Positions 1 to 9,138 of a stretch of 64,000 nucleotides of DNA are shown here, piece after piece. Within the stretch, counting starts at the first letter, position 1. The number at the start of each line of letters is the position of its first letter. This DNA comes from an uncultured Bacilli bacterium (lineage in GTDB: Bacteria > Bacillota_I > Bacilli_A > RF39 > UBA660): contig CAKOLH010000005.1 of NCBI GenBank assembly GCA_934096105.1, forward strand, positions 1-64,000. The letters are read 5' to 3'. The translations under genes were made by a program, and so were the position numbers. Below the pieces are notes generated by a model. It did not search any database. It saw nothing but the letters and a program-made list of their open reading frames with translations, and was not told the origin of the DNA.

Positions 1-114
1 GAAATAACTTATTTACAATAATTTTACATTTAATTTGTAACCTATTTGGTTACATTTTTCTTTTTTTATTGACTTTAGTATTATATATATGTTACCTTAT
101 GTTTGGTGAAGAAT

Positions 115-522
115 ATGAATGATGAAATGTTTAGATTAGCACTTATTGATATTACTAATGCAGATTTACTTAATGATTTTGTTAATGATATCTTTGGATA
201 TGATTTTGATTTAAGAAATGAAGAATATGTCTATATTCAATATAAAATTGTAGAGGATAATATTATTCTTAATATATATGATAATAAGAATAGTAATAGA
301 TTTAAGGCTTATATATTTACTTTAAATGATATTGATAGTGATGGAACCTCTAGATATATTAATGTTAAAAAAGAATATGATAAATATAAAAATGGTAATA
401 AAGATAAACTTTGTTTATTATCAAGTCTATTATTTACTAAAGATAGTAATGAAAAAATAGAGATTATTAATTCTCTATTTAGTGGTAAAATTAAAGATAT
501 ATTTAGTCATTATTTTCTTTAA
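115..522 (+). CDS. Hypothetical protein, 135 aa
   Basis: I do not recognise this protein. It is acidic and Asn/Asp/Ile/Tyr-rich, without a signal peptide, membrane segment or Cys cluster, and looks cytoplasmic. Start: TTG (103) and GTG (106) are also in frame, but GTG lies in a GGTGAAG ribosome-binding sequence 6 nt upstream of the ATG at 115, so ATG is preferred. Its end overlaps by 20 bp the end of the convergent tmcAL gene, so the two share their 3' ends with no terminator between them. The N-terminal pattern (F-x-x-A-L-I, then a short helix ending in F-V-N-D-I-F-G) faintly recalls Rpn/PD-(D/E)XK proteins, but no catalytic motif can be identified, so I assign no function. Confidence 0.6.
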   Translation: MNDEMFRLALIDITNADLLNDFVNDIFGYDFDLRNEEYVYIQYKIVEDNIILNIYDNKNSNRFKAYIFTLNDIDSDGTSRYINVKKEYDKYKNGNKDKLCLLSSLLFTKDSNEKIEIINSLFSGKIKDIFSHYFL

Positions 523-1645
523 TTATTGGTTTTATTTGGTACTCTTTTTTTATAAGATTATTTGATGTAAATAATGAATATATCTTAGTAACTCTATATT
601 CTATATCTAATACTTTAGATATATTTTTTTTATATCCTGTTATTATAGGAATAGTTATATTCTTTTTTATTTTACTTAGATATTCTTGTCCTTTGGTAGT
701 GAAACCTAATACTCTAATATAATCTATATCTATATTCGATGCTTCTTCTTTAGTAAAATTAGTTAATATATGTAGTAACATTCTAGATATTTTGTTATAT
801 GTATATCGTTTAGTTTTTATATTTTGTATTAACTCTTCATAAGTAGTTACTTTAGTAATATTATCTATTATTCTTCCCTCAATACCTTCATCTACTGTCT
901 GATATTTATTTATATTAACATCTTCAGATAATACTTTATATTTTAATATGTCTAGGTAATCATTCATACTTACTTTGTATAGATTTTTTTTATCAAATGG
1001 TATTAAATTATCAATATCTTGATTATTTGCAAACATTTCTCTTATATTACTAGCGGAACTAACATTATCATTTATTTCACTTCCATGATATGAAGTTGTT
1101 CTTTTGATATTAGTACATTTTATATTATATTTATTTAATTTTATTTGCTTTATATATGATAGTGCAAGTAAATCATTTGGTGTATCTACTTTTACATTTG
1201 TTATATCTTCGAGAGCTTTATTAGTACTAGTAGCATAATTTAAACCTTTACTTAAATAATGTTTTACTTTTTCTTGATATTCTTTATTATTTATTTGAAT
1301 ATCTGCGAGTAACTCTAAGTCCTCAATGGTATCTCTTTCAGTTCCAAATACTAGAGTATCTATATCTAGATAATTTAATATCTTTACTGCTCCTTCTGCA
1401 AAGATATCTGAAGCCTGCGTAGAATAAACAAAAGGCAGTTCTATTACTAAATCTATACCATTATCTAATGCTATTTTAGTTTTATCCCATTTATTTAATA
1501 ATGAAATATCTCCCCTTTGAGTAAATGAAGAAGATACTACTGAGATTAGTGTGCTATCTGGATATCTTTTTTTTATTTCTTTTATTTGATATAAATGACC
1601 ATTGTGAAATGGATTATATTCTGCGATTATACCAATTTTATGCAT
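503..1645 (-). CDS. tmcAL: tRNA(Met) cytidine acetate ligase TmcAL
   Basis: TmcAL (YlbM family) makes N4-acetylcytidine at the wobble position of elongator tRNA-Met from acetate and ATP, in the cytoplasm. The N-terminus shows the nucleotidyltransferase signature G-I-I-A-E-Y-N-P-F-H-N-G-H (residues 4-16; HxGH-type ATP site), followed by the family segments SSSFTQRGD and DLVIELPFVYSTQASD. At 380 aa it is slightly shorter than the usual ~400. An in-frame GTG lies 9 bp upstream, but it is part of the GGTGATA ribosome-binding sequence, so the ATG at 1645 is chosen. It is the only minus-strand gene here, convergent with the small upstream gene and divergent from the GT2 gene. Confidence 0.92.
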   Translation of the reverse strand: MHKIGIIAEYNPFHNGHLYQIKEIKKRYPDSTLISVVSSSFTQRGDISLLNKWDKTKIALDNGIDLVIELPFVYSTQASDIFAEGAVKILNYLDIDTLVFGTERDTIEDLELLADIQINNKEYQEKVKHYLSKGLNYATSTNKALEDITNVKVDTPNDLLALSYIKQIKLNKYNIKCTNIKRTTSYHGSEINDNVSSASNIREMFANNQDIDNLIPFDKKNLYKVSMNDYLDILKYKVLSEDVNINKYQTVDEGIEGRIIDNITKVTTYEELIQNIKTKRYTYNKISRMLLHILTNFTKEEASNIDIDYIRVLGFTTKGQEYLSKIKKNITIPIITGYKKNISKVLDIEYRVTKIYSLFTSNNLIKKEYQIKPIIKENND

Positions 1646-1696
1646 AATTATCACCGGTTATATAATAACATATTTGAATAAATAATGCAAAGAAAA

Positions 1697-1712
1697 TATT
1701 TCTCGGGAAATA
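1697..1712. promoter_or_regulatory. Noc-binding site (NBS)-like palindrome
   Basis: The sequence TATTTCTCGGGAAATA differs by one base from the B. subtilis Noc-binding consensus TATTTCCCGGGAAATA. It lies between the divergent tmcAL and GT2 genes. Three more copies occur in the window (12.25, 16.87 and 19.9 kb). Noc is the nucleoid occlusion protein, a ParB paralogue. The match is seen in the sequence; the function is inferred from B. subtilis. Confidence 0.7.
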
Positions 1713-1735
1713 ATTTTAATTATGGTATATAGTTT

Positions 1736-1820
1736 TGGCTTTTATATAATAGATTTTAAATTAAGACTTTATCAAAGGCTTAATTTAACACTCTAAGACT
1801 ACAGGCTTAGAGTGAACATA
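1736..1820 (+). repeat. Paired-hairpin intergenic element, copy D
   Basis: Two perfect hairpins abut with no spacer: 1756-1788 (stem TTAAATTAAG/CTTAATTTAA) and 1789-1814 (stem CACTCTAAG/CTTAGAGTG). In both, the stem ends in AAG and continues through an A/G mismatch into the loop. GGCTT plus a TATAAT-like block (1745-1750) precedes them and AACATAA follows. It sits between divergent genes, so it is not a 3' UTR terminator. There is no T-run after the second stem. The element is homologous in architecture to copies A, B, C, E, F, G and H. Confidence 0.75.
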
Positions 1821-1830
1821 ATAGATGTGC

Positions 1831-1859
1831 TTGTTTATTAATTTATTGTATGATATAAT
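1831..1859 (+). promoter_or_regulatory. Sigma-A type promoter for the GT2 gene
   Basis: TTGTTT (1831-1836), a 17-bp spacer and TATAAT (1854-1859), about 30 bp before the start codon. Confidence 0.6.
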
Positions 1860-1888
1860 ACACTTGTAATTTGAAGTGAGGTTGTTGT

Positions 1889-3403
1889 ATGTATTTAATG
1901 AATATTATAAGTTCGATAGGAGAACATTACTTATCTTGGAGACATGTATATAATGTCATTGGTAGTGTTTTAACTATATTGATGGCCTATAAAACTATTT
2001 ATTGGCTTATTGGTTTATTCTTTACTAGGAAGTTTAAGCCAGCGAAGAAAAAACATAAATATGCTATTTTAATAGCGGCGAGAAATGAAAAGAATGTTAT
2101 TGGTAATTTACTTGATAGTATAAATAAGCAAGATTATCCAAGGGAACTTCTTACTACTTTTGTAGTTGCGGATAATTGTACTGATAATACTGCTGAAATT
2201 GCTAGAGAGCATGGGGCTGTCTGCTACGAAAGATTCGATAATGAACATAAAACTAAAGGGTTTGCTCTTCAGTATCTTCTAGAAAAAATAGGAGAAGACT
2301 ATGGTAGAATGAGTTTTGAAGGATATTTTATATTTGACGCTGATAATCTTTTAAAGAATGATTATATTAGTAAAATGAATGATGCTTTTGATTCTGGAGA
2401 AAAGATTATTACTTCTTATCGAAATACTAAAAACTTTGATGAAAACTGGATAGCATCTACATATGCAATACATTGGATTAGATCTATTAGATGTAATCAT
2501 AGAGCTAGGTCAGTACTTAGATTAGCTACGAATATACAAGGTACAGGATTTTTATTTACTAATGAGATTGTAAAAAATGGATGGCATTATACTTCTCTTA
2601 CTGAAGATAGAGCACTTACTGCGGATGCTGTTGCTCAAGGATATAGAATATCTTATCAAGATGAGGCTATGTTTTATGATGAACAACCTACTAGTTTAAA
2701 AGTTGCTTTAAGGCAAAGAACTAGATGGTCTAAAGGACACCTACTTGCCTTTGTTGAATCTGGACCATATCTATTTATTAATATATTCTTTGGTAAATTA
2801 TTTTTAAAAACTAGATGGCAGGAAAAGAAGAAGAAGAAAGAAAAGAAAACATTTAAAAGTGTTATGTTATCTATTGTAGAATCTATTAGACACAGATTTG
2901 CTTCTTTTGATACTTTAATGCAACTTACGCCATTTTCAGTATTTAATCTTGCTAGATGGCTAATTGTTGTAGTTATTATGTATGGCTGCTACTGCTATAA
3001 CATGGGAATTAATGGTAGTAATTTATTTAGTGGTAGTACTTATTTAGCAAAGGCTCTTAGAAGTTTATTTGAAATTAAGATAGTAGTTAACCCTGGTATT
3101 AATGCTTTCTTTGTAGGAATGCTTATTTCTATTTGGTTTAGACTTTTATATAGAATAGGTATGTATTTTCAAGATATGTGGATAGCAGTTTATGTATTTA
3201 TTATTGAAAGAAAAAATATTAAAAAGATTCCTTTTATGAAGAAAGTATTATATACTTTAACTTGGCCTACATTTGATATAATTGGTAGATATAGTACTTA
3301 TGCTGCTTTATTTATGAAAGTTACTTGGAAGCCTATTCCTCATGATAGTAAAGTTACTATTGATGATATTCATAGTAATAAAGAAGAAAACTCTAATTCT
3401 TAA
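1889..3403 (+). CDS. Membrane glycosyltransferase family 2
   Basis: A processive-type GT2 enzyme (504 aa) expected to transfer sugar from a nucleotide donor at the cytoplasmic face of the membrane, building an exported polysaccharide or glycolipid; the product cannot be told. One N-terminal membrane segment (residues ~22-46) precedes the GT-A domain, with A-I-L-I-A-A-R-N-E-K (~64-73), the metal-binding D-A-D (~151-153), a T-E-D motif, and Q-R-T-R-W-S-K-G (Q-x-x-R-W acceptor motif). C-terminal membrane segments follow, interrupted by a Lys-rich loop. A GAGG ribosome-binding site lies 7 nt before the ATG. It converges with an LTA-synthase-like gene, which suggests a shared envelope-polymer theme. 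Confidence 0.85.
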   Translation: MYLMNIISSIGEHYLSWRHVYNVIGSVLTILMAYKTIYWLIGLFFTRKFKPAKKKHKYAILIAARNEKNVIGNLLDSINKQDYPRELLTTFVVADNCTDNTAEIAREHGAVCYERFDNEHKTKGFALQYLLEKIGEDYGRMSFEGYFIFDADNLLKNDYISKMNDAFDSGEKIITSYRNTKNFDENWIASTYAIHWIRSIRCNHRARSVLRLATNIQGTGFLFTNEIVKNGWHYTSLTEDRALTADAVAQGYRISYQDEAMFYDEQPTSLKVALRQRTRWSKGHLLAFVESGPYLFINIFFGKLFLKTRWQEKKKKKEKKTFKSVMLSIVESIRHRFASFDTLMQLTPFSVFNLARWLIVVVIMYGCYCYNMGINGSNLFSGSTYLAKALRSLFEIKIVVNPGINAFFVGMLISIWFRLLYRIGMYFQDMWIAVYVFIIERKNIKKIPFMKKVLYTLTWPTFDIIGRYSTYAALFMKVTWKPIPHDSKVTIDDIHSNKEENSNS

Positions 3404-3417
3404 GAACTAGAGTTTTT
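3387..3417. terminator. Bidirectional terminator between GT2 and LtaS-like genes
   Basis: Stem AAAACTCTA/TAGAGTTTT encloses the inner palindrome TTCTTAAGAA, with T-runs on both strands. It overlaps the 3' end of the GT2 gene and serves both convergent genes. Confidence 0.75.
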
Positions 3418-5395
3418 ATATTGTTTTATTTTGTCTTTCTTTTATTTGTTTAAAATAATTATATTTTAATGTTAAATCATTTTTCTTTATTAGATAGTTT
3501 ATATAATAGTTTTTATCTTCAAGTAATAAACTATCTATTTCTTTACCTTTAGTTATAACACCACCATCTACATAGATACTTCCATCATACCAAGAATAAT
3601 CACTAAAGAATACTGAACCATGATAGTTATTATCTAAAGCATCAGTACCTATATAATAATTTGAATTATAATCTATTCCATATAGATTTAATACTGTAGG
3701 TAGTACATTTAACTGTGATGTTACTTCTTTTATTGCTTTCTTATCTTTATTGTTATGCCATATAAAGAATGGGGTATGATTAATTAAGTTATTATCTGTT
3801 TCTTTATATTTATCTAAGATTGTTTGATCTGATAATGTATATAGATAATGGTCTGTAAATACAACGATTGTTGTGTTATCTAATAAGTTTCTTTCTGTTA
3901 ATTCATTTAATAATAATTCCATCATATAATCTGTTTCTTTTGCTTGTCTCCTAGCACAAGATTCTTCAGTCATTTCTGGATATACATAATCTTTTGGTAA
4001 CTCCTCTAAGTTGTTTTCACTTAAGTAATCTAGTGTTAATAACTTTCTACAATTACCTTTTTCTGTTGTAAATGGCATATGATTAGTATAAGTTATGATA
4101 TAATTAACAAATTTTTCATTTTCAAACATTTTTTCTTTGAATGTTTCATTTAATATTAATTCTCTATCTAAAACATAAGAATCATCTTTATATGTTCCTA
4201 AATCTACTAGTCCATAATAATTATCATAGCCCCAGTTTTTATAGTTGACTCCTCGTGAATAGTATTCACTAGTATTCATATGAAAGGCATTAACTGTGTA
4301 TCCTTCGTTTTTGAATAGATGGGCTAATGAATATGGAAATGTATTTTTATTAAAAGTATAAGCATTTTGAGTATATGATAAAGGAGTTATAAATCCTGTA
4401 TTAACTGCAAACTCTGAGTTAAAGGTAGAGCCTCCTCCATTGTAATATGAATAATGATTAGTAAAGTTAATACTATTATTCATCATTTTATATAATGTAG
4501 GAGTATCTTCTTCAGTAATTAACCAGTTATCTATTCCTTCAAGCTGTACTATTATTAAGTTATTATCTTTATATTTTCCTGTGTATTTGTTTGTCTCTTT
4601 TGTCTCCTCTTTATTATATTCTTCCTCAAGGAATGTTAAGTCTTCTTCATTAGTTGTCTTCTTGGCTTTAATAAATGTTACATAGAAATTTCTTACTGTA
4701 TATTCGTATACTCCTGATACCATCATACTTTTATTATTATCATTAAAACTCATATATATATTTCTAGGATTTCTCCAGGTACTCCAAGTAAGTTCTTCAT
4801 TTGGAGTACCTAATAGAAATGGTATTATAAAATGTAATATTAGAAAAGCAAAAAATACTTTTATTACGCTTTTTAATTTTGTTTTATTTCTACTTGGATA
4901 AAATTTTAATCCTAAAATAAACGATCCTATTATTGGTACCATTAATATGTATACCCAAATATTACAATCTTTTATAGCATCTAGAAAATATTCAGAACCT
5001 TCTCCTGCAAGCAAAACCATACTAAAGTCAAAAAATGTACCAGTCATTGAGTAATATATATTATTTACTGTATATACTGCAAATGATAATATAAAGAAGA
5101 TAATATATATTGTCTTTCCAATCTTTTTCTTATAAAATAGAGAAGCTCCTAATACAAAGAATATCCATGATAGAGTAAATAGTATTGGTACTAATTTCAT
5201 AATTCCATAGAAATGGATTTTATATCCTAATATTTTAGTAAATAAGTCTATTAATATAAATGGTAAGGCTAATATTAATATGTAATAGTATTTCTTTATT
5301 ATATCTAATATCTTATTTAGTATCTTTTTTATATCTATATTTTTCTTTTTTATTTTATTATTTTTACTTTTAATCTTTTTTACTTCTTTTGACAC
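3416..5395 (-). CDS. LTA synthase family sulfatase-fold membrane enzyme
   Basis: A 659-aa LtaS-type protein: a basic Lys-rich N-terminus, about five membrane segments (residues ~38-205), then an extracellular sulfatase/phosphatase domain. Such enzymes transfer glycerol-phosphate from phosphatidylglycerol to growing lipoteichoic acid, or related phosphoglycerol groups to glycans. Visible motifs: L-E-G-I-D-N-W at the domain start, G-G-G-S-T-F-N-S-E-F holding the presumed nucleophilic Thr, an F-T-D-H-Y metal-site motif near residue 516, and H-T-P-F-F-I-W. The nucleophile region differs somewhat from S. aureus LtaS, so the exact polymer is uncertain. It is transcribed towards the GT2 gene; a paired-hairpin element lies upstream. 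Confidence 0.85.
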   Translation of the reverse strand: MSKEVKKIKSKNNKIKKKNIDIKKILNKILDIIKKYYYILILALPFILIDLFTKILGYKIHFYGIMKLVPILFTLSWIFFVLGASLFYKKKIGKTIYIIFFILSFAVYTVNNIYYSMTGTFFDFSMVLLAGEGSEYFLDAIKDCNIWVYILMVPIIGSFILGLKFYPSRNKTKLKSVIKVFFAFLILHFIIPFLLGTPNEELTWSTWRNPRNIYMSFNDNNKSMMVSGVYEYTVRNFYVTFIKAKKTTNEEDLTFLEEEYNKEETKETNKYTGKYKDNNLIIVQLEGIDNWLITEEDTPTLYKMMNNSINFTNHYSYYNGGGSTFNSEFAVNTGFITPLSYTQNAYTFNKNTFPYSLAHLFKNEGYTVNAFHMNTSEYYSRGVNYKNWGYDNYYGLVDLGTYKDDSYVLDRELILNETFKEKMFENEKFVNYIITYTNHMPFTTEKGNCRKLLTLDYLSENNLEELPKDYVYPEMTEESCARRQAKETDYMMELLLNELTERNLLDNTTIVVFTDHYLYTLSDQTILDKYKETDNNLINHTPFFIWHNNKDKKAIKEVTSQLNVLPTVLNLYGIDYNSNYYIGTDALDNNYHGSVFFSDYSWYDGSIYVDGGVITKGKEIDSLLLEDKNYYINYLIKKNDLTLKYNYFKQIKERQNKTI

Positions 5396-5450
5396 CTAAA
5401 TCACCACTACTGAAATTATACTATAATATTGTTTTTTTGTAAATAATTTA

Positions 5451-5544
5451 TATAATGTTAACAATTACTAAGACTTTGGTTTAGTAATTTTTTTGAAGAC
5501 CTGAGGCTTCAAAAACAGCGAGCAATGAAATGCGAGATGAAATA
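5451..5544 (+). repeat. Paired-hairpin intergenic element, copy H
   Basis: Hairpins 5463-5489 (AATTACTAAG/TTTAGTAATT, one G-T closing pair) and 5490-5515 (TTTTTGAAG/CTTCAAAAA) abut with no spacer. A TATAAT block lies at 5451-5456. The 3' tail (5516-5539, ending GCGAGATG) resembles the tail of copy G and contains a small GCA/TGC stem. The copy lies between divergent genes, before the HerA-like gene. Confidence 0.72.
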
Positions 5545-5619
5545 AATAAAAAACTATTTTCTTTTTAATATTTATTTGGTATAATTTAGTTATAATAGAG
5601 ATAGAAGGAAGGGCTAGTT

Positions 5620-7380
5620 ATGTTTAAAGAAATTACCGCAATTAGTAAAAATTATGCTATTGTTAAAATTGATAATGTAATTAATGATGACTTACTTAAT
5701 TTAAATGTTATTTTTGAAGAAAATAATAAGAAGATATTAGGAGAAATTGAAGAAATAATTAATAGTGAGGCTAAAATTACTTTTTTAGGTGAATTTATTA
5801 ATGATAAGTTTTTTGATGGTATTATTAGAAAACCTAGTATTAATGCTAAAATAAGAATAATTAATGGTAATGAACTAGCAGAACTTACTGGCTACAATGA
5901 TAGTACGGCGATGATGCTTGGACTATCTCCTTTATATAATAATAGCCCTGTTAAAATTAATATTGATGATATGTGGAGTAATCATACCGCTATATTTGGT
6001 AATACTGGTAGTGGTAAAACATATGGGGTGGCTAGACTAGTACAAAATTTATTTACTATGCCTAACTATATTCCATTTAATAGTGTTATATTTATATTTA
6101 ATAATACTGATGAATATGATAATGCTTTTAAATCTATTAATAGTTATAATTTTAATTTTAATTACAAGATGTTTAGTACTGATACAGATAGTAATAATAA
6201 TATTTTAAAATTACCTTTATGGCTTATGTCAGTAGATGATTATGCTAATTTACTTGATGTTAGTGCTTATAGTCAAATTATGGTTATTGAAAAAATGCTT
6301 AATTATGTTTCTTTATTTGCAAGAAATGATGAAGAATCTAATAAGTATAAGAATCACTTAATTGCTACCGCTATTACATCTGTTCTTTATTCTAATCAGG
6401 TATCTGCGAGAATAAGAGACCAAATATTTTCTATTTTAACTAGTTGTAGTACTAAAGAACTTAACTTGGACGTTGATGTTCCTGGTGTTGGTTATACGAG
6501 ACAATTTAGAAAATGCTTTGAAATAGATAGTCAGGGACAATTTGCTGAAAGAGTTCTTATTACAGAATATATTAAGAAATTTATTGATAATGATACTAAA
6601 TGGAAAGAAGATTATACACCTGTATATTTTACTATTGATGATTTAGAGGAAGCACTTAATTTTACTTTAATATCTGAAGGAGTTCTTCTTAATGAGAAAT
6701 CTTATGCAGAAGGTACTGCTTTAAAAGTTAAATTACATAGTATTGCTAATAGTTCTTTGAGAAGTTATTTTGAAGTAGAAAAGTTTTGTACTATTAATGA
6801 ATTTATATCTGACTTAATACTAGTGGATGGTAATAAGAGAGCACAAATTATTAATTTTGTACTTGAAGGTATTGATGATAGATTTGCTAAAGCTTTAGTT
6901 AAAATTTATTCTAGAATATTCTTTAATTTTATGAAGAGTCTTCCTTCGAGGGGTTCTATGCCTATTAATATCATGCTTGAAGAGGCTCACAGATATGTTC
7001 AAAAAGATATTGATAATGATATACTTGGATATAATATATTTGAAAGAATTGCTAAGGAAGGTAGAAAATTTGGTGTTATGATGGATTTAGTAACACAAAG
7101 ACCTACTGAATTATCTGAAACGGTATTATCACAATGTAGTAATTTCTTGATATTTAAAATTAATCATCCTGCTGACTTAGAATATATTGAAAAAATGGTA
7201 CCAAACATTAGTAGTGATGTTTTAGAAAAGCAAAAATCACTTCAAGCAGGTACTTGTGTGGCTTTTGGTAAAATGATGAAGATACCTATGATTGTAAAAA
7301 TGGAACTTCCTAATCCAGAACCACAGAGTTCAAATGCTCATGTATTTGACAAATGGATGATACAGTGGAAAACTAACTAA
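5620..7380 (+). CDS. HerA-like / DUF87 ATP-binding protein
   Basis: A 586-aa HerA/FtsK-clade ATPase. HerA proteins form hexameric DNA translocases, often acting with a NurA nuclease in end resection, or in defence modules. An N-terminal beta-barrel-like region (~1-115) is followed by Walker A G-N-T-G-S-G-K-T (~129-136), Walker B I-M-L-E-E-A-H-R-Y (~450-458, with the Glu pair typical of HerA) and a C-terminal F-G-V-M-M-D-L-V-T-Q-R-P sensor/arginine region. No NurA, SIR2 or other defence partner is adjacent: the neighbours are an LtaS-like gene and dnaA. The gene has its own promoter region (TATAAT at 5580 and 5591) and terminator. Its position directly upstream of oriC is unusual, since rpmH/rnpA/yidC are typical neighbours there. 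Confidence 0.82.
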   Translation: MFKEITAISKNYAIVKIDNVINDDLLNLNVIFEENNKKILGEIEEIINSEAKITFLGEFINDKFFDGIIRKPSINAKIRIINGNELAELTGYNDSTAMMLGLSPLYNNSPVKINIDDMWSNHTAIFGNTGSGKTYGVARLVQNLFTMPNYIPFNSVIFIFNNTDEYDNAFKSINSYNFNFNYKMFSTDTDSNNNILKLPLWLMSVDDYANLLDVSAYSQIMVIEKMLNYVSLFARNDEESNKYKNHLIATAITSVLYSNQVSARIRDQIFSILTSCSTKELNLDVDVPGVGYTRQFRKCFEIDSQGQFAERVLITEYIKKFIDNDTKWKEDYTPVYFTIDDLEEALNFTLISEGVLLNEKSYAEGTALKVKLHSIANSSLRSYFEVEKFCTINEFISDLILVDGNKRAQIINFVLEGIDDRFAKALVKIYSRIFFNFMKSLPSRGSMPINIMLEEAHRYVQKDIDNDILGYNIFERIAKEGRKFGVMMDLVTQRPTELSETVLSQCSNFLIFKINHPADLEYIEKMVPNISSDVLEKQKSLQAGTCVAFGKMMKIPMIVKMELPNPEPQSSNAHVFDKWMIQWKTN

Positions 7381-7383
7381 TAT

Positions 7384-7410
7384 AAAGCCTTATAAAAAAA
7401 GGCTTTTTTT
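7384..7410 (+). terminator. Terminator after the HerA-like gene
   Basis: Stem AAAGCC/GGCTTT followed by a T-run. Confidence 0.75.
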
Positions 7411-7412
7411 AT

Positions 7413-7620
7413 GTATCCACAATATCCACAGGGCTGTGGAAAAGTAAAGTAACACCTGTTAATAACAAAATTCGACAAAATTTGTGGATAACCCTTTAAA
7501 ACACATATTTTATATGGTATTATATTGTTGAAAAGATGTTTATAACTTGTTAATTTACATGTTTATTAAAATTTTGTACTAGACAAATTTAAAATTTGTT
7601 ATATAATAATGTTAATGGAA
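7413..7620. other. oriC, upstream part (DnaA boxes and AT-rich segment)
   Basis: DnaA boxes: GTATCCACA (7413-7421), ATATCCACA (7422-7430), TTTTCCACA on the minus strand (7435-7443) and a perfect TTATCCACA on the minus strand (7483-7491). The 7500-7620 segment is extremely AT-rich. Position next to dnaA and the second box cluster after dnaA fit the bipartite origin of Bacillus. Box matches are seen; origin function is inferred. Confidence 0.85.
7580..7607 (+). promoter_or_regulatory. dnaA promoter with inverted repeat
   Basis: TAGACA (7580-7585), a 16-bp spacer and TATAAT (7602-7607). An inverted repeat ACAAATTT/AAATTTGT (7583-7599) fills the spacer and could be an operator; no known regulator is assigned. 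Confidence 0.55.
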
Positions 7621-7643
7621 TACTTAGTTAGGAGGTTTTGCGA

Positions 7644-9005
7644 ATGAATACAGAGATTATTTGGAACAATTTTCTTGAAAAAATTAAAGAGCGAATATCT
7701 CCTTTATCTTATGATACATGGTTTAAAGATACTAAGTTATATAAATTAGATAAGAACACTGCGATTATTATAGTTCCAATGATTTTACATAAAAAACATT
7801 TAGAAGAAAACTATTTAGATGAAATAGAAGAAATATTTAATTCAATTACAGGGACTAATTTTAATTTTCAATTTAAACTAGAAAATGAAATAACGGAAGA
7901 TACTTTAGAAGAAAAAATTATTGATGAAACAGAAAGTATTGGAGTTCCACATCAAACTAGTAGTTCCGCTAATCTAAATAGTGAATATACTTTTGATAGT
8001 TTCATAGTAGGTGATTCTAATAGATTTGCTTTTACTGCGGCGAGAGCTGTGGCTGAAAAACCAGGTAAGGCTTATAATCCTTTGTTTCTGTATGGAAAAA
8101 GTGGACTTGGTAAAACTCATTTGATGCACGCTATTGGTAATTATATATTAGAAAATTCTAATAAAAAAGTACTTTATGTATCTAGTGAGCAGTTTGTAAA
8201 CGATTATATTTATGCTGTTAGAAACAACGAAAAAAATAGTTTTGATAGAATTGATTCTTTTAAAAATAAATATCGTAATATTGATGTACTAATAATTGAT
8301 GATATTCAGTTTCTAGGTAGTGCCACTAAAGGGCAGGAGGAATTTTTCCATACCTTTAATGAATTACATGACTCTAATAAACAGATAATTATAGCCTCTG
8401 ATAGATCGGTAGATGACCTGAAAATGCTGGAAAATAGGTTAATTACTAGATTTAACTGGGGACTTACCGCGAATATAACACCACCTGATTTTAATTTAAG
8501 AGTAGATATTATTAAAAAGAAAATATCACATCAAGAGGCGGCGGAAGATATACCAATTGAAGTTATTGAGTATATAGCAAATATTAATGATTCAGATGTT
8601 AGGCAGTTAGAAGGCGCTATTACAAGAGTATTTGCATATGCCTCAATGATGAATAGAGGTATAATTAATCTTGATATTGCTATTGAAGCTCTCAAAGATA
8701 AGGTATCTGAAAAAAGTGTATATAAAAATGATGTTCATAGGATACAAAGAATAGTATGTGAATACTTTAAAATAGATATTGAGGACTTAAAAGGTAAAAA
8801 AAGAAGTAAAGATGTCAATTATCCTAGACAAATAGCCATTTATTTATGTAGAAAGATGACTAGTGAGTCATTTCCAAAGATGGGAACATATTTTGGTGGT
8901 AGAGACCATTCCACAATTATCAGTGCATATCAAAGAATAGAGAATGATTTAAAGACAAATCCACAGCTTCAAATAGTAATAAATGAACTAAAAGAAAAAA
9001 TATAG
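7644..9005 (+). CDS. dnaA: Chromosomal replication initiator DnaA
   Basis: DnaA binds the 9-mer boxes at oriC, melts the origin and loads the helicase. It is 453 aa, the normal size. Domain I (~1-80, W-N-N-F-L-E-K-I) is followed by a short linker, the AAA+ domain with Walker A G-K-S-G-L-G-K-T (~151-158) and Walker B L-I-I-D-D-I-Q-F, and domain IV ending in the signature G-G-R-D-H-S-T-I that contacts DnaA boxes. GGAGG lies 8 nt before the ATG at 7644; a TTG at 7638 is in frame but too close to the Shine-Dalgarno. Box clusters on both sides suggest autoregulation. Confidence 0.98.
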   Translation: MNTEIIWNNFLEKIKERISPLSYDTWFKDTKLYKLDKNTAIIIVPMILHKKHLEENYLDEIEEIFNSITGTNFNFQFKLENEITEDTLEEKIIDETESIGVPHQTSSSANLNSEYTFDSFIVGDSNRFAFTAARAVAEKPGKAYNPLFLYGKSGLGKTHLMHAIGNYILENSNKKVLYVSSEQFVNDYIYAVRNNEKNSFDRIDSFKNKYRNIDVLIIDDIQFLGSATKGQEEFFHTFNELHDSNKQIIIASDRSVDDLKMLENRLITRFNWGLTANITPPDFNLRVDIIKKKISHQEAAEDIPIEVIEYIANINDSDVRQLEGAITRVFAYASMMNRGIINLDIAIEALKDKVSEKSVYKNDVHRIQRIVCEYFKIDIEDLKGKKRSKDVNYPRQIAIYLCRKMTSESFPKMGTYFGGRDHSTIISAYQRIENDLKTNPQLQIVINELKEKI

Positions 9006-9110
9006 TGGATAAAAACAAAGATATCAACAGGTTTTGTTGATAAAGAAAAGTATATAAAACAAGAAAAAAATAAAGATATCAACAATATCAACAGTATAAT
9101 AATAATAATT
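9003..9110. other. oriC, downstream part (dnaA-dnaN intergenic boxes)
   Basis: Box-like 9-mers: a TTATCCACT-like site on the minus strand at 9003-9011, ATATCAACA at 9021-9029, 9076-9084 and 9085-9093, and TTATCAACA on the minus strand at 9035-9043. A run of TAA/ATA triplets follows directly (9094-9117) and could serve as the unwinding element or a degenerate DnaA-trio. The same ATATCAACA variant recurs in the parS array at 17.7 kb. Confidence 0.75.
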
Positions 9111-9138
9111 ATATAATAAAAGAAAGAGGATGATAAAA

